This document shows positions 36,489 to 46,279 of a stretch of DNA of 64,000 nucleotides, piece by piece; the stretch's first letter is position 1, and each line of letters begins with the position of its first letter. This DNA comes from Thermodesulfovibrio sp. Lineage in GTDB: Bacteria > Nitrospirota > Thermodesulfovibrionia > Thermodesulfovibrionales > Thermodesulfovibrionaceae. Under the pieces are notes generated by a model. It made no database searches, was not told the DNA's origin, and saw nothing but the letters and a program-made list of their open reading frames with translations. The stretch lies in NCBI GenBank assembly GCA_025057595.1, contig JANXBK010000004.1, positions 40,793 through 104,792 on the forward strand, written 5' to 3'. The translations under genes and the position numbers were made by a program.

Positions 36489-37667
36489 ATGAAAATAGTC
36501 TTAGCTTATTCTGGAGGATTGGACACCTCTGTAGCAATTAAATGGTTAAAAGAGAAATATAACGCTCAAGTAATTGCTTTTTGTGCTGATATTGGTCAAG
36601 AAGAAGATTTTGAAGAGATAAGGCAGAAAGCTTTAAAAACAGGCGCATCTAAAGTATATATTGAAGATTTAAAAGAAGAGTTTGTAAGAGACTTCATATT
36701 TCCTATGCTAAGAGCGAATGCAGTATATGAAATAGGTTATCTTATGGGAACATCAATTGCGAGACCTTTAATTGCAAAAAAACAGATCGAGATTGCAATA
36801 AAAGAAAATGCGGATGCGGTAGCACATGGAGCAACAGGTAAAGGAAATGATCAAGTAAGATTTGAGCTGGCCTACTATGCCTTAAAACCTGATATAAAAG
36901 TTATTGCTCCTTGGAGACAGTGGTCTTTTGACTCAAGAAGCAGTTTAATAGAATATGCTCAAAAACAAGGAATTCCTGTTCAAGCTACAAAAGAAAAACC
37001 CTACAGCATAGACAGAAATGTCTTTCATATAAGTTATGAAGGCGGAATATTGGAAGATCCTTGGATTGAACCGCCAGAAGATATGTATACATTAGTTACT
37101 CCACCCGAAAAAGCTCCTGATAAGCCAGTTTATATTGAAATTGAATATGAAGAGGGAAATCCAGTTGCATTAGATGGAGAACAACTTAGTCCTTATGAGT
37201 TGCTTAGAAGACTTAACAAGATTGCTGGAGAAAACGGTATAGGTAGAGTAGATATAGTTGAGAATAGATATGTTGGAATAAAATCAAGAGGTGTTTATGA
37301 AACTCCTGCAGGAACCGTACTACATATAGCACATAAGGCAGTTGAGTCAATTACAATGGACAGAGAAATCATGCGTTTAAGAGACAGTTTAATCCCTAGA
37401 TACTCTGAATTAATTTATTATGGATACTGGTTTTCTCCTGAAAGACAGACTCTACAAAAACTAATAGATGAAACACAGAGAAATGTCACAGGAACAGTTA
37501 GACTAAAACTATACAAAGGTAATTGTATTGTAGTAGGAAGAAAATCTCCTTACTCTCTTTACAGTAAAGATTTAGCAACTTTTGAAAAAGATTTTTTCTT
37601 TGATCAAAAGGACGCAGAAGGATTCATAAAGATTAATGCCATAAGACTTAAACTCGGTAAGTTTTAA
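36489..37667 (+). CDS. argG: Argininosuccinate synthase
   Basis: 392 aa. ATP-pyrophosphatase P-loop [15 protein letters not shown], then [13 protein letters not shown] and [10 protein letters not shown] are characteristic. Joins citrulline and aspartate in arginine synthesis. SD AGGAGGATAAAG precedes the ATG. No other arg gene is adjacent apart from the possible NAGS-like GNAT at 15.6 kb. Stop overlaps the dprA start by one base. Confidence 0.96.
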   Translation: MKIVLAYSGGLDTSVAIKWLKEKYNAQVIAFCADIGQEEDFEEIRQKALKTGASKVYIEDLKEEFVRDFIFPMLRANAVYEIGYLMGTSIARPLIAKKQIEIAIKENADAVAHGATGKGNDQVRFELAYYALKPDIKVIAPWRQWSFDSRSSLIEYAQKQGIPVQATKEKPYSIDRNVFHISYEGGILEDPWIEPPEDMYTLVTPPEKAPDKPVYIEIEYEEGNPVALDGEQLSPYELLRRLNKIAGENGIGRVDIVENRYVGIKSRGVYETPAGTVLHIAHKAVESITMDREIMRLRDSLIPRYSELIYYGYWFSPERQTLQKLIDETQRNVTGTVRLKLYKGNCIVVGRKSPYSLYSKDLATFEKDFFFDQKDAEGFIKINAIRLKLGKF

Positions 37668-38764
37668 TGTACAGTGATGAAACATTATACTTTCTTGCAT
37701 TAAAGGAAGTTAAAACAATCGGCTCAGTTTTAGGTAAAAGACTAATAGAAAAATTTGGCTCTGCAAAGAAAGTTTTTACTTCAGAAACAGAAGAACTTTT
37801 ATCAGTAGAAGGCATCACATTAGAAAGAGCAAGAAATATAAAAAGTTTTAACAACTGGCAACACATTAATAATATTCTAAAAAAATGTGAAAAAGAAGGA
37901 ATAAAGATTTATTCATTAACACAGCCTGAGTATCCAAAGTTTTTAAGGGAGATTGTGGATCCTCCTTTAGTTTTATTCTGTAAAGGTAGCATTCAACCTC
38001 AAGATCATTTTGGTGTTGCAGTAGTTGGTTCAAGAAAGCCTACAGATTATGGAGTAAGAGTCACAGAAAAACTAACAGATCAAATAGCATCCTACGGCAT
38101 TACAGTTATAAGCGGACTTGCAAGAGGTATTGACTCAATTGCTCATAGCTCTGCTCTTAAAGCTCAAGGAAGAACTATAGCAGTACTGGGAAGCGGAGTT
38201 TCATATATTTATCCTCCTGAAAATAAATATTTAGCCGAAAAAATAGTGAGAAACGGAGCTATATTAAGTGAGTTTTATCCAGATGAAAAGCCTCAAAAGG
38301 AGCATTTTCCAAAAAGAAATAGAATTATAAGTGGAATGAGTATAGCAATATTGGTTACTGAAGCAGGAGAAAACTCGGGAGCTTTAATCACTGCCAGTTT
38401 TGCTTTAGATCAGGGCAGAGAAGTATTTGCAGTTCCAGGAAATATTACTTCTGAAAACTCTAAAGGTACCAATTTTTTAATAAAAAAAGGAGCTAAACTT
38501 GTTCAAACTGTGGAGGATATACTTGAAGAAATCAAACAGTTTATTCCATCATTAAAAGAGGCAATAATTAAATCGGATGAGAAGTTTATTGAGCTAAGGG
38601 AAGAAGAAAAAGTTATATTTGATATATTAAAAGAGCCTCATAGTATTGATGAGATAGTTTATAAGACGAGAAAAAATATATCAGAAATATTGGCTACTTT
38701 ACTGAATCTGGAAATAAAGGGAGCAGTTATAAAAATTGAAGGAAGATATGTAAGGAGGCATTAA
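37667..38764 (+). CDS. dprA: DNA-processing protein DprA
   Basis: 365 aa. Rossmann core with GVAVVGSRKPTDYG, VISGLARGIDSIAHSSAL, AVLGSGVSYIYPPEN and PKRNRIISGMS; N-terminal HhH-like region (VEGITLERARNI) and C-terminal winged-helix domain (EPHSIDEIVYKTRK). Loads RecA on single-stranded DNA entering by transformation. Together with ComF at 51 kb it is consistent with natural competence, though both are widespread in non-competent bacteria. Confidence 0.95.
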   Translation: MYSDETLYFLALKEVKTIGSVLGKRLIEKFGSAKKVFTSETEELLSVEGITLERARNIKSFNNWQHINNILKKCEKEGIKIYSLTQPEYPKFLREIVDPPLVLFCKGSIQPQDHFGVAVVGSRKPTDYGVRVTEKLTDQIASYGITVISGLARGIDSIAHSSALKAQGRTIAVLGSGVSYIYPPENKYLAEKIVRNGAILSEFYPDEKPQKEHFPKRNRIISGMSIAILVTEAGENSGALITASFALDQGREVFAVPGNITSENSKGTNFLIKKGAKLVQTVEDILEEIKQFIPSLKEAIIKSDEKFIELREEEKVIFDILKEPHSIDEIVYKTRKNISEILATLLNLEIKGAVIKIEGRYVRRH

Positions 38765-39039
38765 TGAAGTTTCTTGATTTTCTGAGAGTTCTTGCAAGGC
38801 AGTTAATTGACAACGATTACAATGATGAAGCCCTCAAAGACTTTTCATTATTTGATATTGATCTAAATCAAGTTAAGGAGGAGTTAAACTTTTTAGAAGG
38901 AAGCGAAATTATTGAGGTTGAAGAGATAGACATGATAAGAGCACTACTTGTGTATCTGCTTATGAGAGAGACTGATTTACCGGAGGATGATATATACAGT
39001 TTTATTTTTAGTAAAGGAAGAAAAATAATATGGAATTGA
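38764..39039 (+). CDS. Small acidic protein in the smg position (dprA-topA)
   Basis: 91 aa, no signal or membrane helix, acidic (NDYNDEALKDF, EVEEIDMI, LPEDDIYSF). In many proteobacteria the gene between dprA and topA is smg (DUF494). Helical content is similar, but the protein is only about half the length of Smg and I see no diagnostic motif, so homology is a positional guess. Overlaps dprA by one base and topA by 10 bp. Confidence 0.6.
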   Translation: MKFLDFLRVLARQLIDNDYNDEALKDFSLFDIDLNQVKEELNFLEGSEIIEVEEIDMIRALLVYLLMRETDLPEDDIYSFIFSKGRKIIWN

Positions 39040-41018
39040 GAGGCAAAAATTTAATAGTTGTTGAGTCTCCAGCAAAGGCAAAAACTATAAATAAGATTGT
39101 TGGAAATAGTTTCCAAGTAAAAGCCTGTATAGGCCATATCAAAGATCTTCCAGAGGATACTCTTGGAGTAGATATAGAAAATGGCTTTGAACCGCAGTAT
39201 ATAATAATTCCCGGCAAAGAAAAGATAGTTAATGATATAAGAAATTTAGCTCAAAAGGCTCAAAAGGTTTATATAGCAACTGATCCTGACAGAGAGGGGG
39301 AGGCAATTGCATATCATTTAGCTGAAGAGATGAAAATACCAGAAGAAAAGGTTTCAAGAGCTATATTTTATGAGATTACTCCACAAGCAGTCAAATATGC
39401 GATAGAAAATCCAACTAAAATTGACATGGATAAAGTTTACTCTCAACAAGCAAGAAGAATTCTTGACAGACTTGTAGGATACAGCTTAAGTCCCTTTCTT
39501 TGGAAAAAAATTCAAAAAGGGCTATCAGCTGGTAGAGTTCAATCTGTTGCTTTAAAGATGGTTGTTGAAAGAGAAAAGGAGATTCTTACTTTTGTACCTG
39601 AGCAGTATTGGAGTATAAGAGGCAAGTTTCTTTCTGAAAATGAAACAGTTACCGCGAATCTTCACAAATATAAGGGTCACTTAATCATAGAAAGAAAAGA
39701 AAAAAATAAGTTTTTAATTAAAACTGAAAATGAGGCTAAGAAAATATGCAATGATCTTAAGAATCTGAGCTATATGATTTCAAAAATAGAAAAAAAGAGA
39801 AAAAAGAAAAATCCTCCAGAGCCCTTTAGAACAGCAACTCTCCAATCTCAAGCAGCTTCTCAGTTAGGATTCTCCCCAAAGAAAACCATGATTATTGCTC
39901 AACAGCTTTATGAAGGTATACAAATAGAAGGTATTTTTTACGGACTGATTACTTATATGAGAACAGACTCTGTAAGGGTGGCAGAAGAAGCAAAAAATTG
40001 GGCAAGACAGATTATTGAGAAAAGTTTTGGTAAAGATTTTGTAGGTAAGGATAGAGAAACAAAAAAAATTAAAGTCTCACAGGATGCTCACGAATGTATA
40101 AGACCAACATATCCTGATAAAAACCCAGAAAGTATTAAATCCTACTTAACTAGGGATCAATACCTTCTTTATAAATTAATATGGGATAGATTTCTTGCAA
40201 GTCAGATGGCTCCTGCGGAGATTGAGCAAACTACTTATATTATTGAAGACAGTGACAGGATAGCACAGTTTCGTATAACTGGCTCAGTTGTAATTTTCCC
40301 GGGTTTTTTAATTCTTTACAAGGATGAAGAAAAAGAAGATGAAGTCTCTTTACCAAAATTAGAGGAAAAAACTTCTCTAAAACTTATTGAAATAACCTCT
40401 GAAAAGCATACTACAGAACCTCCTTCAAGATATTCAGAAGCAACTCTTGTAAAGGCTTTAGAAGAAAAGGGAATAGGAAGACCATCTACCTATGCAACTA
40501 TACTAAGTACAATTCAAGAAAGAGGTTATGTAAAAAAAATAAAACAGAAGCTTTATCCTACTTATCTTGGTTTTGTGGTAAGTGATCTTTTAGATAAATA
40601 TTTTCCAGAACTTATGGATTATAGTTTCACAGCAAAGATGGAAGAGGATCTTGACAGAATATCTTCTAAACAAATCCATTGGAGAGAAGTTATACAAAGC
40701 TTTTATAAAGGCTTTGAGAATGATCTAAAATTAGCACTTAAGGCTTCAATAAAAAATAAACCAAATGATATAAAAACCGAGATTTTATGTGAGAAATGTA
40801 ATAATCCTATGATTATTAAATGGAGTAGTAATAAGCCTTTTTTAGCTTGTTCAGGCTATCCTAACTGTAAAAATACAAAAAACATTGTCCTAATTGAAGA
40901 TGAAAATCGAGTTTGCTTTAATTTAAAACATAAAGTTAAAATAAATAAAAAAGCTGGGACCGAGCCTGCGCAACAGAGAGATGCGAACCCCGCCAGGTCC
41001 GGAAGGAAGCAACGGTAA
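39030..41018 (+). CDS. topA: DNA topoisomerase I
   Basis: 662 aa. TOPRIM opening NLIVVESPAKAKTI, DPDREGEAIAYH, catalytic tyrosine in GLITYMRTDSVR, and the EKGIGRPSTYA motif. One C-terminal zinc finger is visible (CEKCNNPMII...CSGYPNC). The last 21 or so residues, AGTEPAQQRDANPARSGRKQR, are encoded by the SRP RNA gene, so either the real protein has this tail or the ORF has run into the RNA gene. Confidence 0.95.
   Translation: MELRGKNLIVVESPAKAKTINKIVGNSFQVKACIGHIKDLPEDTLGVDIENGFEPQYIIIPGKEKIVNDIRNLAQKAQKVYIATDPDREGEAIAYHLAEEMKIPEEKVSRAIFYEITPQAVKYAIENPTKIDMDKVYSQQARRILDRLVGYSLSPFLWKKIQKGLSAGRVQSVALKMVVEREKEILTFVPEQYWSIRGKFLSENETVTANLHKYKGHLIIERKEKNKFLIKTENEAKKICNDLKNLSYMISKIEKKRKKKNPPEPFRTATLQSQAASQLGFSPKKTMIIAQQLYEGIQIEGIFYGLITYMRTDSVRVAEEAKNWARQIIEKSFGKDFVGKDRETKKIKVSQDAHECIRPTYPDKNPESIKSYLTRDQYLLYKLIWDRFLASQMAPAEIEQTTYIIEDSDRIAQFRITGSVVIFPGFLILYKDEEKEDEVSLPKLEEKTSLKLIEITSEKHTTEPPSRYSEATLVKALEEKGIGRPSTYATILSTIQERGYVKKIKQKLYPTYLGFVVSDLLDKYFPELMDYSFTAKMEEDLDRISSKQIHWREVIQSFYKGFENDLKLALKASIKNKPNDIKTEILCEKCNNPMIIKWSSNKPFLACSGYPNCKNTKNIVLIEDENRVCFNLKHKVKINKKAGTEPAQQRDANPARSGRKQR
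40913..40942 (+). promoter_or_regulatory. Candidate SRP RNA promoter inside topA
   Basis: TTGCTT (40913-40918), 18-bp spacer, TAAAAT (40937-40942). A start about 7-13 nt further on is at the predicted 5' end of the SRP RNA. Confidence 0.35.
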
Positions 41019-41054
41019 GCATTCTACTCTGGGTGCCGCAGTAACTCGGTCCCT
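40955..41054 (+). ncRNA. ffs: Signal recognition particle RNA (4.5S type)
   Basis: The invariant SRP helix-8 tetraloop region GCCAGGTCCGGAAGGAAGCA is present, closed by the long stem GGGACCGAG / CTCGGTCCC at the ends and followed by CTTTT. About 100 nt, the short bacterial form. It lies immediately before dnaX, the same ffs/scr-dnaX-ybaB-recR order seen in Bacillus. The 5' 64 nt also encode the end of topA. Confidence 0.95.
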
Positions 41055-41062
41055 TTTAAAAG

Positions 41063-42568
41063 ATGGCTTATCTTGGACTTGCAAGAAAGTATAGACCACA
41101 AAAATTCTCCGATTTAGTTGGACAAGACATAGTTGTAAAAATTCTAAAAAATTCCATAAAAACTGGGAAAATATCTCATGCCTACATATTCTCTGGTCCA
41201 AAAGGGGTTGGAAAAACATCAACTGCAAGAATTCTCGCAAAAGCACTTAATTGTCTTAATTTAAATGAAAAACCTTGTGATATATGTCAGCCTTGTATCT
41301 CTGTAAAAGAAGGCAAAGCAATGAGTGTAATAGAGATAGATGCTGCTTCCCACACATCAGTTGAAAATATAAGAGAATTAAGGGAAAACATCAGATATGC
41401 ATCAGCAGATGGAGTTTATAAAGTTTACATAATTGATGAAGCCCACATGTTAAGTCAAGCTGCTTTTAATGCATTTCTTAAAACTCTTGAAGAGCCTCCG
41501 CCTCATGTGGTTTTTGTATTAGCAACCACAGAGCCTAAAAAAATTCCTATTACTGTGCTTAGTAGATGTCAACATCTTCAGTTCAAAAGGATACCTATAA
41601 ATCTCATAAAAGAAAGATTAAAAGTTATTTGCGAAACAGAAAATATAAAAGCAGAAGAAGAAGCTCTTTATACGATAGCTACCTACTCTGAAGGAAGTAT
41701 GAGAGATGCCTTAATGCTTCTTGATCAAATAACCTCTTTTAGTGAAGTTGTAACTTCAAAAGAAGTTAATCTTTTACTCGATAAAACAGATATAAAAATC
41801 CTTTATGAGCTTACTGATGCCTTAGTGAATGGTGAAAAAGAAAGAATATTAAAACAAATTGAAGAATTAAATGACGCAGGATTTGATTTTAAGCTTTTGG
41901 TTAGAGATTTAATATACTTTTTAAGAAACTTTTTAATTTTTAAAATAACAAAAAGCTCAATCGGTATGGAGGAAGTTGAAGTTGAATTTTTCAAAAAATT
42001 GAGTAAAAAAGTCTCAGAAGACTACATTATTTTACTTCTTAAAGAACTCATTAGCTCCGAAAATACTATAAAAACTTCATATTTTCCAAGAATTATACTG
42101 GAGTTAACCTTACTTAAATTAACTCTTCTTTCACACTTCAGAAACATTGATGAAGTTATTAGGGAAATTAAAGAATCAAGCCCCAAAATATTTTATGAAG
42201 AAACTGGTAAAGAAAAAACCTTAACTTATAGCGATTGGTTAAAATGTTTAGAAAAAATTGAGTCAGAAAATTTTTCACTTTCAACAAAATTGAAACATGC
42301 TGAGGTTATAATTTCAGACAAAGAGATTTTATTAATTTTTGAGAGCAATTCCCCCTTTTTAGACTCCGTAAAAGAGTCCTTGCCTCAAATTAACTCTCTG
42401 TTGAAAGATTTCTCTTATGATGTTAAGATAACTATAAAGGAAAAGGAAACTAAAAAAAAGAATAATAAGGATGAAATTTTAACCAATCCTTTAATAAAGA
42501 AAACTTTACAGCTTTTTGATGGAAGAATTTTAAATATAATACCTAAAAGGGGAGGAGATAATGTCTAA
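41063..42568 (+). CDS. dnaX: DNA polymerase III subunit gamma/tau
   Basis: 501 aa clamp-loader ATPase. Opening LARKYRPQKFSDLVGQD, Walker A SGPKGVGKTSTARILAKALNC, zinc cysteines CLN...CDICQPC, Walker B IDEAHMLS, and LSRCQHLQFKRI. Domain IV/V region is shorter than in E. coli. No clear Shine-Dalgarno; it starts 9 nt after the SRP RNA. Heads the dnaX-ybaB-recR run. Confidence 0.95.
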   Translation: MAYLGLARKYRPQKFSDLVGQDIVVKILKNSIKTGKISHAYIFSGPKGVGKTSTARILAKALNCLNLNEKPCDICQPCISVKEGKAMSVIEIDAASHTSVENIRELRENIRYASADGVYKVYIIDEAHMLSQAAFNAFLKTLEEPPPHVVFVLATTEPKKIPITVLSRCQHLQFKRIPINLIKERLKVICETENIKAEEEALYTIATYSEGSMRDALMLLDQITSFSEVVTSKEVNLLLDKTDIKILYELTDALVNGEKERILKQIEELNDAGFDFKLLVRDLIYFLRNFLIFKITKSSIGMEEVEVEFFKKLSKKVSEDYIILLLKELISSENTIKTSYFPRIILELTLLKLTLLSHFRNIDEVIREIKESSPKIFYEETGKEKTLTYSDWLKCLEKIESENFSLSTKLKHAEVIISDKEILLIFESNSPFLDSVKESLPQINSLLKDFSYDVKITIKEKETKKKNNKDEILTNPLIKKTLQLFDGRILNIIPKRGGDNV

Positions 42569-42905
42569 AAAAATATTTGGAGAGATAATGAGGCAGGCCC
42601 AGAAGATTCAACAAGAGGTTCAAAAAAAACAAGAAGAGATAAAAAAATTAACAGTTGAAGCAACTTCTGGTGGAGGAATGGTGACAGTAAAAGCTAATGG
42701 TGCTGGTGAGATTGTTTCAATTAAGATTGAAAAGGAAGTTGTTAATCCAGATGATATTGAAATGTTAGAAGATCTTGTTTTAGCTGCGGTCAACGAAGCT
42801 TTAAGAAAAGCTCATGAGCTTGCTCAATCAGAGATGGCTAAACTTTCTCTACCATTTAATCTTCCAGGAGTACCTGACCTAGGTAGTCTTTTTGGAAAAC
42901 TATGA
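42561..42905 (+). CDS. ybaB: YbaB/EbfC nucleoid-associated protein
   Basis: 114 aa. Family features: N-terminal coiled helix with QKIQQEVQKKQEEIKKL, the GGGMVTVKANGAGEIVSIKIEKEVV strand region and the LVLAAVNEALRKAHELAQSEM helix. DNA-binding dimer. Overlaps dnaX by 8 bp and recR by 4 bp in the conserved order dnaX-ybaB-recR. Confidence 0.94.
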   Translation: MSKKIFGEIMRQAQKIQQEVQKKQEEIKKLTVEATSGGGMVTVKANGAGEIVSIKIEKEVVNPDDIEMLEDLVLAAVNEALRKAHELAQSEMAKLSLPFNLPGVPDLGSLFGKL

Positions 42906-43495
42906 GTAATCCTCTTGAAAATCTAATAGAAAATCTATCTAAGCTACCTGGTATAGGAAGAAGAACCGCTCAAAGATTAGCATTTTTTATAATGAATATG
43001 TCTGATAAAGATGCTCTAAGTTTAGCTCACTCAATTATTAATCTAAAAAAAAAGGCAAAATACTGTTCCACTTGTTTTAATATAACAGATCAAGAAAAAT
43101 GCAATATTTGCTCTGATCCTGAAAGAGACTCCTCAATCATATGTGTTGTTGAAGAGCCAAGCAATATAGTACTGTTTGAGAAAACAGGATACAGAGGAGT
43201 ATACCATGTACTTGGTAAAACTCTTTGTCCTGTGAATGGATTAGATTCTGAAAAAATTCGTTTGAAAGAGCTTGAAGAAAGAATTAAAAGTAGCAAAGTT
43301 AACGAAATTATTATAGCTACAAGCCCAAATACAAAAGGAGAGTTTACAGCTCAATGGATAATAGATATATTAAAAAAGTATAATTTAAAAATTTCTCGGA
43401 TTGCTTACGGTGTTCCGATAGGTATTGATTTAGAGTTTGCAGATGAAATAACTTTGTTAAAAGCCTTAGAAGGAAGAAAAATTATAAATGTCTGA
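42902..43495 (+). CDS. recR: Recombination protein RecR
   Basis: 197 aa. HhH opening LPGIGRRTAQRLAFFIM, zinc finger CSTCFNITDQEKCNIC, TOPRIM segment IICVVEEPSNIVLFEKTGYRG and C-terminal GVPIGIDLEFADEITLLKALEGR. Works with RecF/RecO in gap repair. Overlaps ybaB and the RodZ-like gene. Confidence 0.96.
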   Translation: MSNPLENLIENLSKLPGIGRRTAQRLAFFIMNMSDKDALSLAHSIINLKKKAKYCSTCFNITDQEKCNICSDPERDSSIICVVEEPSNIVLFEKTGYRGVYHVLGKTLCPVNGLDSEKIRLKELEERIKSSKVNEIIIATSPNTKGEFTAQWIIDILKKYNLKISRIAYGVPIGIDLEFADEITLLKALEGRKIINV

Positions 43496-44195
43496 CGAAT
43501 TCAAAAAGAGAAGATTAGAGTTAGGCAAAACTATTGAGGAGATTTCTAACGAAACAAAGATTAAAAAAAGTTATTTATTAGCTATTGAGGAATCAAAATT
43601 TGATGAGCTTCCAATAGAAGTCTACTCAAAATCCTACATAAAAACTTATGCCCAACTGCTTGGTATAGATCCTCAAAAAAAACTCGCAGAGTATGACAAC
43701 TATCTAAGAAAAGTTAAAGAAAAAATGAAAAAAAACGAGACTCAAGAAGCATCTAAAAGGCAAAACAAAATCTTTCAAAGAATACCTCAATGGAGTTTAA
43801 CTTTAGTAATAATAATTGTAGGTTTTCTTCTTATTTTTTTAATTAATCAGATTCTTAAAACTGAGAAATCTTTACCACCACCTCCAACTTCTACCCAACA
43901 AACTAAGATGATACCAAAAGTTGAGGAAAAATTAACAGAAACACAACCACAAGAACAAACTTTAGTTGTCGAAGCAACTGATAAGGTCTGGATGAGAGTA
44001 GTCATAGACAATAGAGAGAAAAAAGAGTTTCTACTTAATCCAGGAGAAAAGATAGAACTAAAAGCCTATAATTCCTTTAAGCTTCATGTTGGCAATGCCG
44101 GCGGAGTAAAAATCTCTTTTAATGGAAAAGAGATTGGTCAAATAGGTAAAATCGGCCAAGTTGTACATCTTGATTTACCACAGGATAAAAATTGA
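43488..44195 (+). CDS. RodZ-like helix-turn-helix membrane protein
   Basis: 235 aa. N-terminal XRE-type HTH (LGKTIEEISNETKIKKSYLLAIEESKFDELP), membrane helix at about residues 103-122 (LTLVIIIVGFLLIFLINQIL), proline-rich linker, and C-terminal DUF4115 beta domain (VWMRVVIDNREKKEFLLNPGEK). Domain order is that of RodZ, which links MreB to the elongation machinery. Overlaps recR by 8 bp; its TGA overlaps the TTG of rnr. Confidence 0.85.
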   Translation: MSDEFKKRRLELGKTIEEISNETKIKKSYLLAIEESKFDELPIEVYSKSYIKTYAQLLGIDPQKKLAEYDNYLRKVKEKMKKNETQEASKRQNKIFQRIPQWSLTLVIIIVGFLLIFLINQILKTEKSLPPPPTSTQQTKMIPKVEEKLTETQPQEQTLVVEATDKVWMRVVIDNREKKEFLLNPGEKIELKAYNSFKLHVGNAGGVKISFNGKEIGQIGKIGQVVHLDLPQDKN

Positions 44196-46279
44196 AAGCT
44201 GATTTAGTATTAGAGTTTATAAAAAAGGTAGGCAGACCTGTCAGCTTTAAAGATATATCTGAAGAGTTATCTTTAAAAGCCTCTGAAAGAAAAAAACTTA
44301 AAAGAGTTTTAAAGGATTTACTTTCAGAAGGCAAGATAATCAGGAACAGAAAAGGACTTTATTTACCTATTAAAGAAGTTAAACTTATAACCGGATATTT
44401 TGAAGCTCATAAAGAAGGCTTTGGTTTTGTTGTACCCGATTCTCCTAGAGAGAAAGATCTTTTCATACCTCCTTATGCTACTGGTGGTGCAATGCATGGT
44501 GACAGAGTAGTGGTAAGAGTTGAACATAAAAGAAGAAAGGAAGGAAGAATTATAAGAATTATTGAGAGAAGTACAAAGAGAGTAGTTGGAAAAGTTGAAA
44601 AATCCGGTCCTCTTTTCTATATCCAACCAAAAAAAAGATATTTAAATCAACAAATAATTATTCATCCTGACGATAAAAAACTAAAAGTAGGAGACTTAGT
44701 TTTAGGAGAGATAGTTACATATCAAACAGGACAGAAACCTTTGGTTGCAAGAGTAATTAAAGTTTTTGAAAAACCTAAAAATCCCAAAGACGAGATAGAG
44801 ATTTTACTGTATGAATATGATTTACCGAAAAAATTCTCTCAAGAAGCCTTATCATCAGCTAAGATTTTATTAGAAAAAGGTATTTCAAAGGCACAAATTA
44901 AAAATAGAAGAGATTTAAGACAGCTTCCTACTGTTACAATAGATGGAGAAAACGCAAAAGATTTTGATGATGCTGTCTCAATAAAGAAAACAAAAGACAG
45001 ATATATTTTATGGGTTCATATAGCTGATGTTAGTCATTATGTAAAATGGGACTCTGTTTTAGATAAAGAGGCTAAACAAAGAGGAACAAGTGTATATCTT
45101 CCAGACAGAGTCATTCCAATGTTACCACCTGCATTAAGCGAGAACTTATGTAGTCTTCTTCCTAAAACTCCAAGATTAACTTTCACTGTTGAATTACATT
45201 TTGATAATTCAGGAGAGCGAAAAGAGGCATACTTTTATCCAAGCCTTATTCAAACACAAGAAAGAATGACTTATACTTCTGTTAAGAAAATCTTAATTGA
45301 TAAAGACAAAGAAGAGATAAAAAAATATAAAGATTTAGTAGAGATCTTTGAAATTATGGCAGAACTTTGTGAACTTCTAAAAGATAGACGAAAAAGGAGA
45401 GGAAGTCTTGATTTCGATCTTCCAGAACCTGAGGTTTTAATAGATTTAAAAGGAGATCCTCAAGCAATAATTAAAGCTGAAAGAAATCTTGCTCATTTTA
45501 TAATTGAAGAATTCATGATAGCAACTAACGAAGCTGTCGCAGAATTCTTATACTCAAAAGGTATTCCTTCTATATATAGAATCCATGAAGAGCCAGAGCC
45601 TGTTAAGATTCAACATCTGACAAAAATAGTAAGAAATTTAGGATTAATAAATAAAGATGTTAAAACAAGAGATTTTCCAGAGATATTACAACTGGTAAAA
45701 GGAACCGAATATGAAGAGATTATAAACTATCTTTTATTGAGAAGTTTAAAACAAGCTAAATACAGTCCTGAAAATGTTGGACATTTTGGACTTGCTTCAG
45801 AATTCTATACACATTTTACCTCTCCAATAAGAAGATATCCTGATCTCGTAGTGCATAGAATTCTTAAAGAGGTTTTAAAGAATGGAAAAATTTCAAAACA
45901 AAGACAGAGTTATCTTGAAGAGATTCTTCCTGAAATAGCAATTCATAGCTCAAAAACAGAAAGACAAGCTGATGAAGTAGAAAGAGATGCTATTCAAATA
46001 ATGAGAGTATGGTTTATGAAAGACAAAGTTGGTGAAAAGTTTGATGGAAAAGTAATAATGGTTACTTCTGAAGGTTTAAGAATCAGACTTAATGAATATT
46101 TTGTTGAAGGCTTCCTACCTATTTCGCACATGACTGATGATTTTTACCAATTTGATGAAAATAGATACTTACTTTTCGGATTAAAAAGAAAAAGAAAATT
46201 TACGATTGGCACACCAGTTAAAATATTAGTTTCAAAAGTAAACATTGAAGAAAGAGAGATTATTTTTGACCTTTTATAA
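44192..46279 (+). CDS. rnr: Ribonuclease R
   Basis: 695-aa 3'-5' exoribonuclease. N-terminal winged helix, cold-shock domains (GFGFVVPDSPREKDLFIPP), RNB catalytic domain with DGENAKDFDDAVSI and HFTSPIRRYPDLVVHR, and C-terminal S1 domain. Start is TTG overlapping the previous stop (TTGA); no other in-frame start precedes it. The last 20 bp overlap the convergent methyltransferase gene. Confidence 0.94.
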   Translation: MKADLVLEFIKKVGRPVSFKDISEELSLKASERKKLKRVLKDLLSEGKIIRNRKGLYLPIKEVKLITGYFEAHKEGFGFVVPDSPREKDLFIPPYATGGAMHGDRVVVRVEHKRRKEGRIIRIIERSTKRVVGKVEKSGPLFYIQPKKRYLNQQIIIHPDDKKLKVGDLVLGEIVTYQTGQKPLVARVIKVFEKPKNPKDEIEILLYEYDLPKKFSQEALSSAKILLEKGISKAQIKNRRDLRQLPTVTIDGENAKDFDDAVSIKKTKDRYILWVHIADVSHYVKWDSVLDKEAKQRGTSVYLPDRVIPMLPPALSENLCSLLPKTPRLTFTVELHFDNSGERKEAYFYPSLIQTQERMTYTSVKKILIDKDKEEIKKYKDLVEIFEIMAELCELLKDRRKRRGSLDFDLPEPEVLIDLKGDPQAIIKAERNLAHFIIEEFMIATNEAVAEFLYSKGIPSIYRIHEEPEPVKIQHLTKIVRNLGLINKDVKTRDFPEILQLVKGTEYEEIINYLLLRSLKQAKYSPENVGHFGLASEFYTHFTSPIRRYPDLVVHRILKEVLKNGKISKQRQSYLEEILPEIAIHSSKTERQADEVERDAIQIMRVWFMKDKVGEKFDGKVIMVTSEGLRIRLNEYFVEGFLPISHMTDDFYQFDENRYLLFGLKRKRKFTIGTPVKILVSKVNIEEREIIFDLL

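Noticed and set aside
40923-41246. 107-aa minus-strand ORF across the SRP RNA and dnaX start
   Set aside because: It is the antisense of the SRP RNA and of dnaX, with no family resemblance or ribosome site.
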